Positions 16,455 through 26,160 of a stretch of DNA of 64,000 bases are shown here, piece by piece. The stretch is from assembly GCA_039920745.1 (NCBI GenBank), contig JBDSDD010000076.1:9398-73397 (forward strand), in the 5' to 3' direction. Within the stretch, counting starts at the first letter, position 1. Each line of letters begins with the position of its first letter. The stretch comes from Scleromatobacter sp039920745. GTDB lineage: Bacteria; Pseudomonadota; Gammaproteobacteria; Burkholderiales; Burkholderiaceae_C. The notes beneath the pieces are model-generated. The model saw nothing but the letters and a program-made list of their open reading frames with translations, did not search any database and was not told where the DNA came from. The translations under genes were made by a program, and so were the position numbers.

Positions 16455-18590
16455 TCAGCGCTTGGTCGGCCGCCCGGACTCCGGCATGTCGCCCTCGTGC
16501 CACTCGAGCGGCTTGACGGGCGCCGCCGGCGCCAGGCTCAGCTCGTCGAGCGTGACGTGCACGTCCTCGCTGGGCGGTAGCTCGAGATCGACACGACCAC
16601 CGCCACGGCCGGGATCGAAGCCAGTCATCTCGAAGTTGGTGAGCATGCCGGCGCGGGTGTCCCCCTCGACGTCGACCGACTCCAGGTCGAGGCCGTCGTC
16701 CTGCGGTGGAAGCGCACGTTCATTGACCTCGCGGGCGCTCGGGTAGACGGGCATCGGCGCGGTCGGGGCGGAGTCGTCCAGCGGCAGCAGCACGTCGACC
16801 TGGGTGCCGGTGTTGCCGCCTCCGTGCTGCCACAGGTCGCGGGCCAGCGAGTACAGCACCAGCACGTCGCGATAGGCTGGCAGGTCGAACAGCTCGCTGG
16901 TGTCGTCGCGCTTGAACAGCAGGCCTTCGAGGATGGCCATCGCGTCGATTGGCGAGGCCCAGGCGCCAACGAGGAGCGCGATGGTGTCGGGGTAGTCTTC
17001 CAGCGACCGGCCGGCGGACGGGCCGGTATCCCAATCGGGCGCGTAGGCATTGAAGCGGCGGTTGAAGCGGGCGCGAGTGCGCTCGTAGGCGCTGCGATCG
17101 CCCTGGCGCTTGTAGATCTCGAGCAGCTTCGTGTAAGGCAGCGGGCTCTGGCCACCGGCACTGCGCAGGTGCGACATCAACAGGTCGACGGCGGCGTCTT
17201 CCTGGCCCAGCGCGATGAAGAAATCGGCTTGCTGCTCCAGGTCCAGCAACTCTTCCACCGAGAGCTCGCGCGGGGTTGCTTCCGGCGCCATGACGGCCGC
17301 CATGGCCTGGCGATCGAGCGGGCGCGTGGCCGACGGATCGACCAGCACGTTGGGGCCGCGCGCGTCGCCATCATCGTGCAGGGCCAGGTCGTCGAGACGC
17401 TCCTCTGCCGGGGCGCCGGCCCGGTCGCGCATGTCGAAGGGCGCCACCGCAATCGTCGCCGACGCGGGGCTATCCGGCTCGGACGCGGGAGGCGGTGCGA
17501 TGGGCTCCAGCGGCCCGAGTCGGGATTGGTTGAACCAATCGCTGTGCGCGATGCGGTTCTGCTGGCGCAGCTTCCAGACCAGTGCGGCGATGGCGGCCAG
17601 CGCGACCGCCAGCATGCCGAACAGCCAGGGCATCCAGTCGTTGCGCGATCGGGCCGTGGTGAGTTCGGCCTGCAGCTTGGCGGCTTGGTCGCGCTCCACC
17701 TGGCTGTCGTGCTTGGCGGCCAGGATGCTTTGTTCGAGCGCCTTCAGCGCGCGGGTGTCGGCGTCGTCGAGCTCGGACAAGCCGATCGAGGCGCCGGAGC
17801 CGGCTGCGGCCGGCGGGATGATCGGCTCCTCCATGTCCAGCTTGAGGTGCGAAACGCCCGGGTCGAGCACCAGGCGCGACACGTCGGCGAGCGACGGCGT
17901 CGGCGTGGACACCCGGGGCCCCGCCAAGCGGGCGCTCCCCGCATCGACGACATGGCGCGCGGACGGCGCCGCGGTCGGCGCAGCATTGAGCTCGTTGGCG
18001 AGCGCCATTGTCGGGCCCTTGCGGACGACGTGAGGCCGAGGGCTGCCCATGGCGCCGGGTATGCCGCTCGCGGCGTGGCGCAGCGCGTGGCCACCGCTCG
18101 ACGCCGTGGCGCCCGTCGACGAGGCGCCAGCGGCGCCGGGGGTCGTCGCCCCAGTGGCTGCGCGCGCAACCAAGGGCGCCACCTGGGGCAACTGGGCGGC
18201 CGTGGTGCCCAGGGTCGGGGGATCGGCGAAGACGGAGAACCGGCGAGTGAAGCGACGCTCGCAGCCGGCGCTGAGGGCGACTTCGACGATCGGCTCCTCG
18301 ATCGGCGTGGTCGCGGTGATCTTCACGATCCAGGTGTTGTCGGCGGTGCCGCGTTCCAGGTCCGTGCGAACCGCATTGGGCAGCAGCGGCGAGTCGCCGT
18401 AATAAACCTGGGTCGACACGCAATCGAGGCCGAATCGCTCGCCCGGATCGACACTGATGGGTACCGTGAAAGTGAACGACTGGCCCAGTACCGCATCAGA
18501 AACCGCGCGTCCAAAACCAAGCGCCCAGACTTGTTGGGATGCCAGAGCGGTCGCTGCGAAAATGACGTGCGCGGTAAAGTGTTTTTTCAT
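16455..18590 (-). CDS. fimV: FimV/HubP-type polar membrane protein
   Basis: The 711-residue protein starts with a signal peptide (MKKHFTAHVIFAATALASQQ, cleavage near VWA). A periplasmic FimV N-terminal domain (about 24-125) and a long Ala/Ser/Pro-rich region with LKLDMEEPIIPP follow. One membrane helix lies at about 320-340 (WLFGMLAVALAAIAALVW). The cytoplasmic acidic part has TPR-like helices (LEQQADFFIALGQEDAAVDL) and ends in a FimV-like C-terminus. FimV/HubP proteins anchor type IV pilus and polar machinery. No LysM motif is evident in the periplasmic part. ATG 18590 was preferred over 18605 because it starts the signal peptide. Confidence 0.85.
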   Translation of the reverse strand: MKKHFTAHVIFAATALASQQVWALGFGRAVSDAVLGQSFTFTVPISVDPGERFGLDCVSTQVYYGDSPLLPNAVRTDLERGTADNTWIVKITATTPIEEPIVEVALSAGCERRFTRRFSVFADPPTLGTTAAQLPQVAPLVARAATGATTPGAAGASSTGATASSGGHALRHAASGIPGAMGSPRPHVVRKGPTMALANELNAAPTAAPSARHVVDAGSARLAGPRVSTPTPSLADVSRLVLDPGVSHLKLDMEEPIIPPAAAGSGASIGLSELDDADTRALKALEQSILAAKHDSQVERDQAAKLQAELTTARSRNDWMPWLFGMLAVALAAIAALVWKLRQQNRIAHSDWFNQSRLGPLEPIAPPPASEPDSPASATIAVAPFDMRDRAGAPAEERLDDLALHDDGDARGPNVLVDPSATRPLDRQAMAAVMAPEATPRELSVEELLDLEQQADFFIALGQEDAAVDLLMSHLRSAGGQSPLPYTKLLEIYKRQGDRSAYERTRARFNRRFNAYAPDWDTGPSAGRSLEDYPDTIALLVGAWASPIDAMAILEGLLFKRDDTSELFDLPAYRDVLVLYSLARDLWQHGGGNTGTQVDVLLPLDDSAPTAPMPVYPSAREVNERALPPQDDGLDLESVDVEGDTRAGMLTNFEMTGFDPGRGGGRVDLELPPSEDVHVTLDELSLAPAAPVKPLEWHEGDMPESGRPTKR

Positions 18591-18764
18591 TCCTGTGGAC
18601 GCCACAGATAACCCCGATCGACTCTATCACGATTGCTTACAGAAACTGTCGCGGGAACATCCGGTGAGAATGATGCACACGCGTGACATATGGTTCAACA
18701 CACGATCTGTTGAATATCTCCGTTTTCGCCAGTTTCCGTATTTACCAGCCCAAGGCGTACCCCG

Positions 18765-19544
18765 ATGCCCAGTGAACTCCTGACCTCCCGCGAGGGTTCG
18801 ACGCTGATTCTGACTCTCAGCGATCCCGCCACTCGCAACACATTGTCACCCCAGGTCTACTCAGCAGGTGTGGAGGCGCTGAACGTTGCTGAATCCGATG
18901 ATTCTGTGCGCGCCGTGATCGTGCGCGGAGACGGCGAACATTTCTGCGCCGGCGGCGACCTCAATCGAATCATCGGTTTGCGCAAGACAGGCCCCGAAGC
19001 GCAGTCCGAATCGATCGCCTTGTTCCACCAATTGATCGAATCGTTGCAGGCATTTCCAAAACCCACGATTGCGGCCGTCGAGGGTTTCGCGGCGGGCGGG
19101 GGAATGTCTTTGGCGCTGGCTTGCGACTTGTTGGTGGCGGCCTCGGACGCCAAGTTCGTGATGTCGTACGGCAAGGTCGGCCTGACGCCGGATGGCGGTG
19201 GGTCCTGGCATCTGGCCCGCATGCTGCCGCGCCCGGTGGCCCTCGAGATGCTCTGGCTGGCTGGGCCGATGAAGCCCGAGCGCTTGCGCGAGCTGGGTCT
19301 TGTCAACCGCGTGACAGACAGGGGCCAGGCCCTCGCCGAAGCTCTGGCACTGGCCGACAAGCTCGCCGCGATGGCCCCGAACGCGGTGGCCGGCGCGAAG
19401 GAACTGGTCGCCCGCGCCGCGTTGTCGCCGCTCGCCGAGCACCTGGAAGCCGAACGCCGTCAATTCATCGTCAACCTGTTCCACGACAACGGCGACGAGG
19501 GTTTGAAGGCGTTCTTCGAGAAACGCCTGCCGATATTTCGCTGA
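18765..19544 (+). CDS. Crotonase-family protein, PaaG-like (isomerase type)
   Basis: The 259-residue protein has the crotonase oxyanion-hole motifs FCAGGDLN and GFAAGGGMSLALACD. Both glutamates used by true enoyl-CoA hydratases are replaced: Ser in GGGMSLAL and a non-acidic residue in MSYGKVGL. An Asp is present in LTPDGGGS, as in PaaG-type isomerases, where it is catalytic. It therefore more likely isomerises or ring-opens an acyl-CoA than hydrates it. Family members are often annotated 'oxepin-CoA hydrolase, alternative type'. No other paa gene is near. The plus-strand genes that follow, including the acyl-CoA dehydrogenase, suggest fatty or aromatic acyl-CoA metabolism. Confidence 0.8.
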   Translation: MPSELLTSREGSTLILTLSDPATRNTLSPQVYSAGVEALNVAESDDSVRAVIVRGDGEHFCAGGDLNRIIGLRKTGPEAQSESIALFHQLIESLQAFPKPTIAAVEGFAAGGGMSLALACDLLVAASDAKFVMSYGKVGLTPDGGGSWHLARMLPRPVALEMLWLAGPMKPERLRELGLVNRVTDRGQALAEALALADKLAAMAPNAVAGAKELVARAALSPLAEHLEAERRQFIVNLFHDNGDEGLKAFFEKRLPIFR

Positions 19545-19593
19545 CCTGAATCCGGTCGGTGGCCTTCAACAGAAATACAACAGCGGAACCGAC

Positions 19594-20337
19594 TTGACTG
19601 CCGATCGCCCTGCTCCACGCGCCGCCGACACGCGCCCGCCGGCACGCCGCCGGCTCTACCTGATGCGCCACGGCTCAGTCGACTACTTCAAGGCCGACGG
19701 AACGCCAGTGCCCCCGCACTCGGTGCCGCTCAACGAAGCGGGCCGCATGCAGGCAGACGCCGCTGGCGCCCTGTTCGCGAGCGCGGGCGTGCGCTTCGAC
19801 CGCGTGCTGGTGAGCGGGCTCGCGCGCACGGTCGAGACCGCGCAGCGCGTGCTGGCGTCTGCCGGCCAGGATGTCGCGATCGCCCGCGACCCGCGCCTGG
19901 AGGAGATCCGCTCGGGTCGCCTCGATGCCATCGCACCCGAACAGTTGCACGCCGCCTTCACCGGGGTCTTCAGCGCCGCGACCGACGTCGAGTCTCTGCA
20001 GTTCCTGGGCGGCGAGACCGTCGGCGCGATGATGGACCGCTGCCTGCCGGCATTCGACGAACTGCTGGCCGACTCGACGTGGGCCTGCGCGCTGTGCGTG
20101 CTGCACGGCGGCATCAACCGCGCGTTGCTGGGCCATGCGTTGACCGGCGGCCGCACGTTCCTGGGCCGCCTGGAACAAGCGCCGGCCTGCATCAACGTGC
20201 TCGACATCGGCGCCGACGACATCGTCGTGCGCGGCGCCAACCTCGCCCCCACGCAGTGGCTGCAAGAGCGCGAGCGCTACACCACGATGGAGAAGTTGCT
20301 GGCGCAGTACCTGCGCGTAGGCAACGCTCCTGGGTGA
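19594..20337 (+). CDS. Histidine phosphatase family protein
   Basis: The 247-residue protein belongs to the phosphoglycerate-mutase-like superfamily. It has LMRHG (23-27) with the catalytic histidine H26, a second arginine in LVSGLARTVETAQRV, the acid in RLEEIRSGRL, and the second histidine in VLHGGINRALLG. The substrate is not predictable; small-molecule phosphates are likely. The start is assigned to TTG 19594, 50 bases after the crotonase. No ATG precedes the RHG motif early enough to make a complete domain, so a TTG start is likely real. It is probably co-transcribed with the crotonase. Confidence 0.8.
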   Translation: MTADRPAPRAADTRPPARRRLYLMRHGSVDYFKADGTPVPPHSVPLNEAGRMQADAAGALFASAGVRFDRVLVSGLARTVETAQRVLASAGQDVAIARDPRLEEIRSGRLDAIAPEQLHAAFTGVFSAATDVESLQFLGGETVGAMMDRCLPAFDELLADSTWACALCVLHGGINRALLGHALTGGRTFLGRLEQAPACINVLDIGADDIVVRGANLAPTQWLQERERYTTMEKLLAQYLRVGNAPG

Positions 20338-20419
20338 CATTCAGGTTTGGGACGACAATTGCTGCATCGCAAGAAGCCCGCACCTGGCGGGCCCGCAGCT
20401 GTCGCCCTAGGGACAAGGA

Positions 20420-21124
20420 ATGAACAACCCGATTCTTACAATCGACGAACAGAACAACATCGACGCGGGCCCATGGTTCTCCACCCTCTCCGAAGACCTG
20501 CGCGCCGCGATCCTGTCGCGTGCCGTGGTGCGTCGGCTGACAGACGGCGCGCCGCTCGCCTCGCGCGGTTCGCCGGCCGAGGACTGGTGCGGCGTGGCCA
20601 AGGGCGCGGTGCGGGTCAGTTCGGTGTCGTTGTCGGGCAAGCAGGTCTCGCTGACCTACGTCGAGCCAGGCACCTGGTTCGGCGACATCGCGTTGTTCGA
20701 CGGCCTGCCGCGCACCCACGACGCCGATGCGCATGGCGCGACGACGCTGCTGTCGGTACGCAAGGCCGACTTCAAGGACCTGCTCGCGCAGCACGTGGAG
20801 CTCTACGACGCCCTGCTGCGCCTGAACTGCCGCCGGCTGCGCATCATGTTCAACCTCGTCGAGGACCTGAACACCCGCCCGCTGTCCGCGCGCCTGGCCA
20901 AGAACATACTGATGCTCGCCAAGGCCTACGGCATCGCCCAGGGCGACGAGGTGCGCATCGGCCTGCAACTCGCGCAGGAAGACCTGGCGCAGCTGGTGGG
21001 CGCGTCGCGCCAGCGCGTCAACCAGGAGCTCAAGGAGCTTGAGCGCGAAGGCGCGCTGCGCATCGAGCCGACGCGCATCGTCGTGCTGTCGCGAGAAAAG
21101 CTGGTGCACGCCGCCGAACGATAG
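20420..21124 (+). CDS. Crp/Fnr-family transcription regulator
   Basis: The 234-residue protein has a cyclic-nucleotide-binding-type beta barrel (about 25-140, with PGTWFGDIALFDGLPRTHDA) and a C-terminal winged helix (about 160-225, recognition helix in LAQLVGASRQRVNQELKELE). The cysteine ligands of an FNR iron-sulfur cluster are absent, so it is not oxygen-sensing FNR. The cAMP-contacting residues of Crp are also not clearly conserved, so its ligand is unknown. AAGGA precedes the ATG. It directly precedes the kinase/acyl-CoA dehydrogenase pair and may regulate it. Confidence 0.85.
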   Translation: MNNPILTIDEQNNIDAGPWFSTLSEDLRAAILSRAVVRRLTDGAPLASRGSPAEDWCGVAKGAVRVSSVSLSGKQVSLTYVEPGTWFGDIALFDGLPRTHDADAHGATTLLSVRKADFKDLLAQHVELYDALLRLNCRRLRIMFNLVEDLNTRPLSARLAKNILMLAKAYGIAQGDEVRIGLQLAQEDLAQLVGASRQRVNQELKELEREGALRIEPTRIVVLSREKLVHAAER

Positions 21125-21180
21125 GGTCCATCGGAACCGTCTTCCGATGCCAGAACGAATCACGCATTGAGACAAGCCCG

Positions 21181-22266
21181 ATGAACCAGACCGAACAAAA
21201 CACCGGCACCCGCGCGGTTGCAGAGAGCCATCGCTTCGACATCCCCGCGCTGGAGAGCTTTCTCGGCGCCTACCTGCCCGGCTTCGCCGGCCCGCTGAGC
21301 GTCGAGCAATTCAAGGGCGGGCAATCGAACCCGACCTACAAGCTCGTCACGCCGTCGCGATCGTACGTGATGCGCTCCAAGCCGGGCCCGGTCGCCAAGC
21401 TGCTGGCGTCGGCACATGCCGTCGAACGCGAGTACCGCGTGATGGACGCGCTGGCCGGCACCGATGTGCCCGTCGCGAAGATGCACCTCCTGTGCGAGGA
21501 CGAGTCGGTGATCGGCCGCGCGTTCTTCGTGATGGAGTTCGTCGAGGGCCGCGTGTTCTGGGACCAGGGCCTCGAGGGCGCGACGCCGGCCGAACGCGGC
21601 GCGATCTACGACGAGATGAACCGCGTGATCGCCGCGATGCACAGCGTCGACGTCAACGCCGTCGGCCTGGCCGACTACGGCAAGCCAGGCAACTTCTTCG
21701 CACGCCAGATCGGCCGCTGGACCAAGCAATACCAGGCCTCGATCACCGAGCCCATCGAGGCGATGGATCGCCTGATCGAGTGGCTGCCCGCGCACATGCC
21801 GGCAAGCGCGATGGACGATTCTCAGGTGTCGGTCGTGCACGGCGACTACCGCATGGACAACCTGATCTTCCATCCGACCGAGCCGCGCGTGCTGGCGGTG
21901 CTGGACTGGGAGCTGTCTACGTTGGGCCATCCGCTGGGCGACTTCAGCTACCACTGCATGGCCTGGCACATCCCGCCGGGCACGTTCCGCGGCATCGCCG
22001 GCCTCGACCACGCCGCCCTCGGCATACCGACCGAGCGCGACTACGTGCGCCGCTACTGCGAACGCACCGGCCGCGCCGACCCCGACGTGCTGCTGGCCGA
22101 CTGGAACTTCTACCTCGCCTACAACCTGTTCCGCCTTGCCGCGATCCTGCAGGGCATCGCCCGCCGCGTCGTCGACGGCACGGCCTCGAGCGCGCAGGCG
22201 CGCGCCACGGGCGCGGGCGCCCGACCGCTCGCCGAACTCGCATGGCAATTCGCCCAGAAGGCCTGA
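21181..22266 (+). CDS. APH-fold phosphotransferase, ACAD10/11-kinase-like
   Basis: The 361-residue protein has the aminoglycoside-phosphotransferase fold. Its nucleotide loop is at FKGGQSNPTYKL (44-55), the catalytic HGDYRMDN at 220-227, and the metal-binding DWE at 242-244. The start of the sequence resembles the kinase domain of animal ACAD10/ACAD11, which phosphorylates 4-hydroxyacyl-CoAs. Immediately downstream (one base between stop and start) is an acyl-CoA dehydrogenase, the other half of that fusion. The pair most likely converts 4-hydroxy fatty acyl-CoA into a substrate for beta-oxidation rather than conferring antibiotic resistance. Confidence 0.85.
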   Translation: MNQTEQNTGTRAVAESHRFDIPALESFLGAYLPGFAGPLSVEQFKGGQSNPTYKLVTPSRSYVMRSKPGPVAKLLASAHAVEREYRVMDALAGTDVPVAKMHLLCEDESVIGRAFFVMEFVEGRVFWDQGLEGATPAERGAIYDEMNRVIAAMHSVDVNAVGLADYGKPGNFFARQIGRWTKQYQASITEPIEAMDRLIEWLPAHMPASAMDDSQVSVVHGDYRMDNLIFHPTEPRVLAVLDWELSTLGHPLGDFSYHCMAWHIPPGTFRGIAGLDHAALGIPTERDYVRRYCERTGRADPDVLLADWNFYLAYNLFRLAAILQGIARRVVDGTASSAQARATGAGARPLAELAWQFAQKA

Positions 22267-22267
22267 C

Positions 22268-23474
<1,207 letters not shown>

Positions 23475-23491
<17 letters not shown>

Positions 23492-24137
23492 GCGCTTCGT
23501 CGACGGCTTGCGCCACCGCCACGCAGGTCTCCAGCACCTGTATGCGCGGCACCGACGCCGACTGGCGGATCACGACCTGGCCGCGCGCGATCCGCAGCAG
23601 GAAGGGCTCGGCCGAGACCGCCTCGATCGGCATCGCGTCGGCCCGAGTCTGCAGCGCCGCGGCCACCGGCCCGGCCAGCCAGCGCGAGAGCCAGCCTGTA
23701 TCGTTGCAGATCGCGCCGTAGCGGTCGCGCAGCGCAGCGCCCATCTGGTTGGGGGTCAGCTTGGCGTGCATCGCGAGCCAGCGCATCTCCTCGGGTGTCT
23801 CTTCGTCGAGTCGCGTCTGCACGCTGCCGGTGAACTGCGCATAGACCTCGTGGTCGAGGCGCGCCAGCAGCGGACGATCGAGCACGAGCGCCTGCACGTC
23901 GGAGTTCAGCGCCACCTCGAAGCGGATGCGGAACTCGTGGCTGCTCATGAAGCTGCGCTGCGCCGGGCCCCATTCGATGCGCCAGCCCGCATGGCGCGGG
24001 TTGTGATCCATCGCCCAGCCGTCGTGAGCAATGGTGCGCTTGAGCGTCCAGCGATTGTCTCGGGCCCAGGTGTCGAGCTCTGCCCAGGCAGGGAGTGTCC
24101 CTCCCCAGGTAAACCATCGTCGCACCGCGTCAAGCAT
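23475..24137 (-). CDS. Conserved hypothetical protein
   Basis: The 220-residue soluble protein has no signal peptide or membrane segment, and I do not recognise a family. It begins MLDAVRRWFTWGGTLPAWAE and is rich in Trp and Arg in the first 60 residues (HAGWRIEWGPAQRSFM), suggesting a beta-rich N-terminal domain. The C-terminal half looks alpha-helical. It faces the GST gene divergently (38 bases between starts) and converges on the acyl-CoA dehydrogenase with a 17-base overlap of coding ends. Codon use looks like that of its neighbours, so it is probably a real gene. Confidence 0.65.
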
Positions 24138-24175
24138 GATGTTGTATTGTTAGCCTTCTGAGGAGGCATCCAGCC

Positions 24176-24871
24176 ATGATCGAAGTCTATTCGTGGGCCA
24201 CGCCGAACGGCCACAAGGTCCACATCATGCTTGAAGAATGCGGACTCCCCTATCGCGTGCATGCGGTAGACATCGGTGCGGGAGACCAGTTCAAGCCGGA
24301 CTTCCTCAAGATCAGTCCCAACAACAAGATCCCGGCCATCGTCGACCCCGATGGCCCGGACGGCAAGCCGATCAGCCTGTTCGAATCGGGCGCGATCCTG
24401 CTCTACCTCGCCGGCAAGACGGGCCGCTTCCTGCCCGCGTCGGTGTCCGAGCGCTACGACATGCTGCAGTGGCTCATGTTCCAGATGGGCGGCGTCGGCC
24501 CGATGCTGGGCCAGGCACACCACTTCCGCATCTACGCGCCCGAGAAGATCGCCTACGCGGTCGACCGCTACACCAACGAGGCGCGCCGCCTCTACGGCGT
24601 GATGGACAAGCGCCTGGCCAAGTCGCGCTATATCGGCGGCAAGGACTACGGCATCGCCGACATGGCCATCTTCCCGTGGTTGCGCTCGTGGAAGAACCAG
24701 GGCATCACGTGGGCCGACTTCCCGCACCTGAAAGGCTGGTTCGACGAGATCTCGAAGCGCCCCGCCGTGGTCCGAGGCGTGGAGGTGCTCACCGGCCAGC
24801 GGCGTCCCCTCGACGACGACCCCAAGGCGCGAGAGATGCTGTTCGGGCAGACGCAGTACGCCAGGCGCTGA
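24176..24871 (+). CDS. Glutathione S-transferase, YfcG/Ure2p-like
   Basis: The 231-residue protein has a thioredoxin-fold N-domain (1-85) and a helical C-domain. Near the N-terminus T9-P10-N11-G12 in SWATPNGHK matches the Thr/Asn active site of E. coli YfcG. It uses bound glutathione disulfide as a disulfide-bond oxidoreductase rather than a classical tyrosine or serine GST site. NNKIPAIV and LFESGAILLYLA form the rest of the glutathione site. AGGAGG stands ahead of the start codon. A tRNA gene follows 34 bases after the stop. Confidence 0.9.
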   Translation: MIEVYSWATPNGHKVHIMLEECGLPYRVHAVDIGAGDQFKPDFLKISPNNKIPAIVDPDGPDGKPISLFESGAILLYLAGKTGRFLPASVSERYDMLQWLMFQMGGVGPMLGQAHHFRIYAPEKIAYAVDRYTNEARRLYGVMDKRLAKSRYIGGKDYGIADMAIFPWLRSWKNQGITWADFPHLKGWFDEISKRPAVVRGVEVLTGQRRPLDDDPKAREMLFGQTQYARR

Positions 24872-24905
24872 GCTCGTGTCCCGGCCCGATAGAATCGCGG
24901 GCTGA

Positions 24906-24982
24906 CTGCCCATAGCTCAACTGGATAGAGCAACGCCCTTCTAAGGCGTAGGTTCCAGGTTCGATCCCTGGTGGGCAGGCCA
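24906..24982 (+). tRNA. tRNA-Arg (anticodon UCU)
   Basis: The acceptor arm CTGCCCA (24906-24912) pairs perfectly with TGGGCAG (24972-24978). The D-arm is GCTC/GAGC, the anticodon stem ACGCC/GGCGT has the loop CTTCTAA giving UCU, and the T-arm contains TTCGATC. Discriminator G24979 and an encoded CCA (24980-24982) complete the 77-base gene. Confidence 0.95.
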
Positions 24983-25018
24983 TCTGCCGCCTGCGCGACG
25001 TTCTCGTCGAGGCCACAC

Positions 25019-25294
25019 CTACCCAATGCAACGGCCGATGTGGGGATAGTCGTGCATCGAGAACAGGCCGATCGGCAATGCGACGGCGATGCACGCGGTA
25101 AGGAACACCCATCGCACAACCTTGCTGAAGCGCGCGCCGAGAAGGCTGAACAGCAGGGGCAGCAACGCGCCGAGCACGAACACGACCGCCGCGACACCCC
25201 ACAGCAGCAGCCCGAAGATCGCCTGGCAATCGCTGCGGAGCACGAGCCAGGCCGACACCCCGTCCGCGCAGATCACCAGGCTGCTGGCCACCAT
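25019..25294 (-). CDS. Small membrane protein, unknown
   Basis: The 91-residue product has about three hydrophobic helices (about 1-20, 28-52 with LLLWGVAAVVFVLGALLPLL, and 60-80) and short polar ends. No family is recognised. The frame ends near the tRNA-Arg gene and begins about 155 bases from the divergent DUF71 gene. Evidence for expression is limited to the coherent hydrophobic pattern and an ATG start. It could be a chance frame. Confidence 0.45.
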   Translation of the reverse strand: MVASSLVICADGVSAWLVLRSDCQAIFGLLLWGVAAVVFVLGALLPLLFSLLGARFSKVVRWVFLTACIAVALPIGLFSMHDYPHIGRCIG

Positions 25295-25449
25295 GACGAT
25301 CGCCCTCGGCGACGGGCCCGGCTTCTTGACTCGCGCTCATCCTGCCCGCGACCGGGCCAACGACGCCACGACGGTGCCCGACGAATGTTTCCATCGCCGG
25401 GATTCTGCATCAGGCCGACGCTCGCGCGCGGCCTTGGTCCTGGTGTCCA

Positions 25450-26160
25450 ATGTCGTCGATGACCCCCCTTTCCCCGCCAAGCCCCGCGCGTTGCGCCATC
25501 AGCTGGAGCGCCGGCAAGGATTCCTGGCTTGCGCTCGTCCGAGCGCGCGAGCAAGGCTACGTCGTCGATACCTTCGTCACGATGTGCGACGAGGACGGTA
25601 CGAGCAAGTCGCACGTCCTGCCCCCTGACCTCGTCGAGGCGCAAGTACGCGCACTCGGCGGCGCGCCCGTCAGCGTGCGCGTGCCGCAAGGCCAGTACGC
25701 CGCTCTCTTCGATGCCTGCCTGCGCCAGCTCGCCGCCACGGGCCACACGCACATGATCTTCGGCGACATCGACCTGCAGGCTCATCGCGACTGGCTCGCG
25801 CCCGCGTGCGAGCGAGCCGGCCTGGTGCCGCTGTTTCCACTCTGGGGCGAGTCTCGCGCAGCACTCGCGCGCGAGCTCGTCACGCGCGGCGTGCGCGCAC
25901 GCGTCGTGTGCGTGGACACGCGCTGGCTGGACGCCTCGTTCTGCGGCGCGACCTACGACGCCGACTTCCTCGCGCGCCTGCCCGCCGGCGTGTGCCCGTG
26001 CGGCGAAGACGGCGAGTTCCACACTTTCGTCGACGGCGGTTCGGGCTTCGTGCAGACGTTGAACGTGGTCGACGGGCCCCGACGGCGCGTCGCATCGCAG
26101 CCGCCATTCACGCCCACCGAATTCGTCTTCCAGACGTTGGCCCTCTCGGCGGCCGCATGA
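25450..26160 (+). CDS. DUF71-family ATP-pyrophosphatase, predicted B12 salvage type
   Basis: The 236-residue protein has the N-type PP-loop SWSAGKDSWLAL (18-29) that binds ATP, and the DUF71 features FGDIDLQAHRDW and CPCGEDGEFHTFV. Archaeal and eukaryotic relatives are diphthine-ammonia ligases. A bacterial subgroup has been predicted from gene context to act in cobalamin salvage. Here the stop overlaps the start of cobQ (ATGA), which supports the B12 role and argues against diphthamide, which bacteria lack. The likely chemistry is ATP-dependent amide formation on a corrinoid; the exact substrate is unproven. Confidence 0.8.
   Translation: MSSMTPLSPPSPARCAISWSAGKDSWLALVRAREQGYVVDTFVTMCDEDGTSKSHVLPPDLVEAQVRALGGAPVSVRVPQGQYAALFDACLRQLAATGHTHMIFGDIDLQAHRDWLAPACERAGLVPLFPLWGESRAALARELVTRGVRARVVCVDTRWLDASFCGATYDADFLARLPAGVCPCGEDGEFHTFVDGGSGFVQTLNVVDGPRRRVASQPPFTPTEFVFQTLALSAAA

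Noticed and set aside
20376..20392. Hairpin GCCCGC/GCGGGC after the histidine phosphatase, as a terminator
   Set aside because: No U-tract follows, and the ribosome site of the next gene comes soon after. It may be only G+C-rich self-complementarity.
20420..21124. FNR oxygen sensor
   Set aside because: The N-terminal cysteine cluster needed for the iron-sulfur centre is absent.
21181..22266. Antibiotic-resistance aminoglycoside phosphotransferase
   Set aside because: It has the fold, but coupling to an acyl-CoA dehydrogenase and the ACAD10/11-like N-terminus point to acyl-CoA metabolism.
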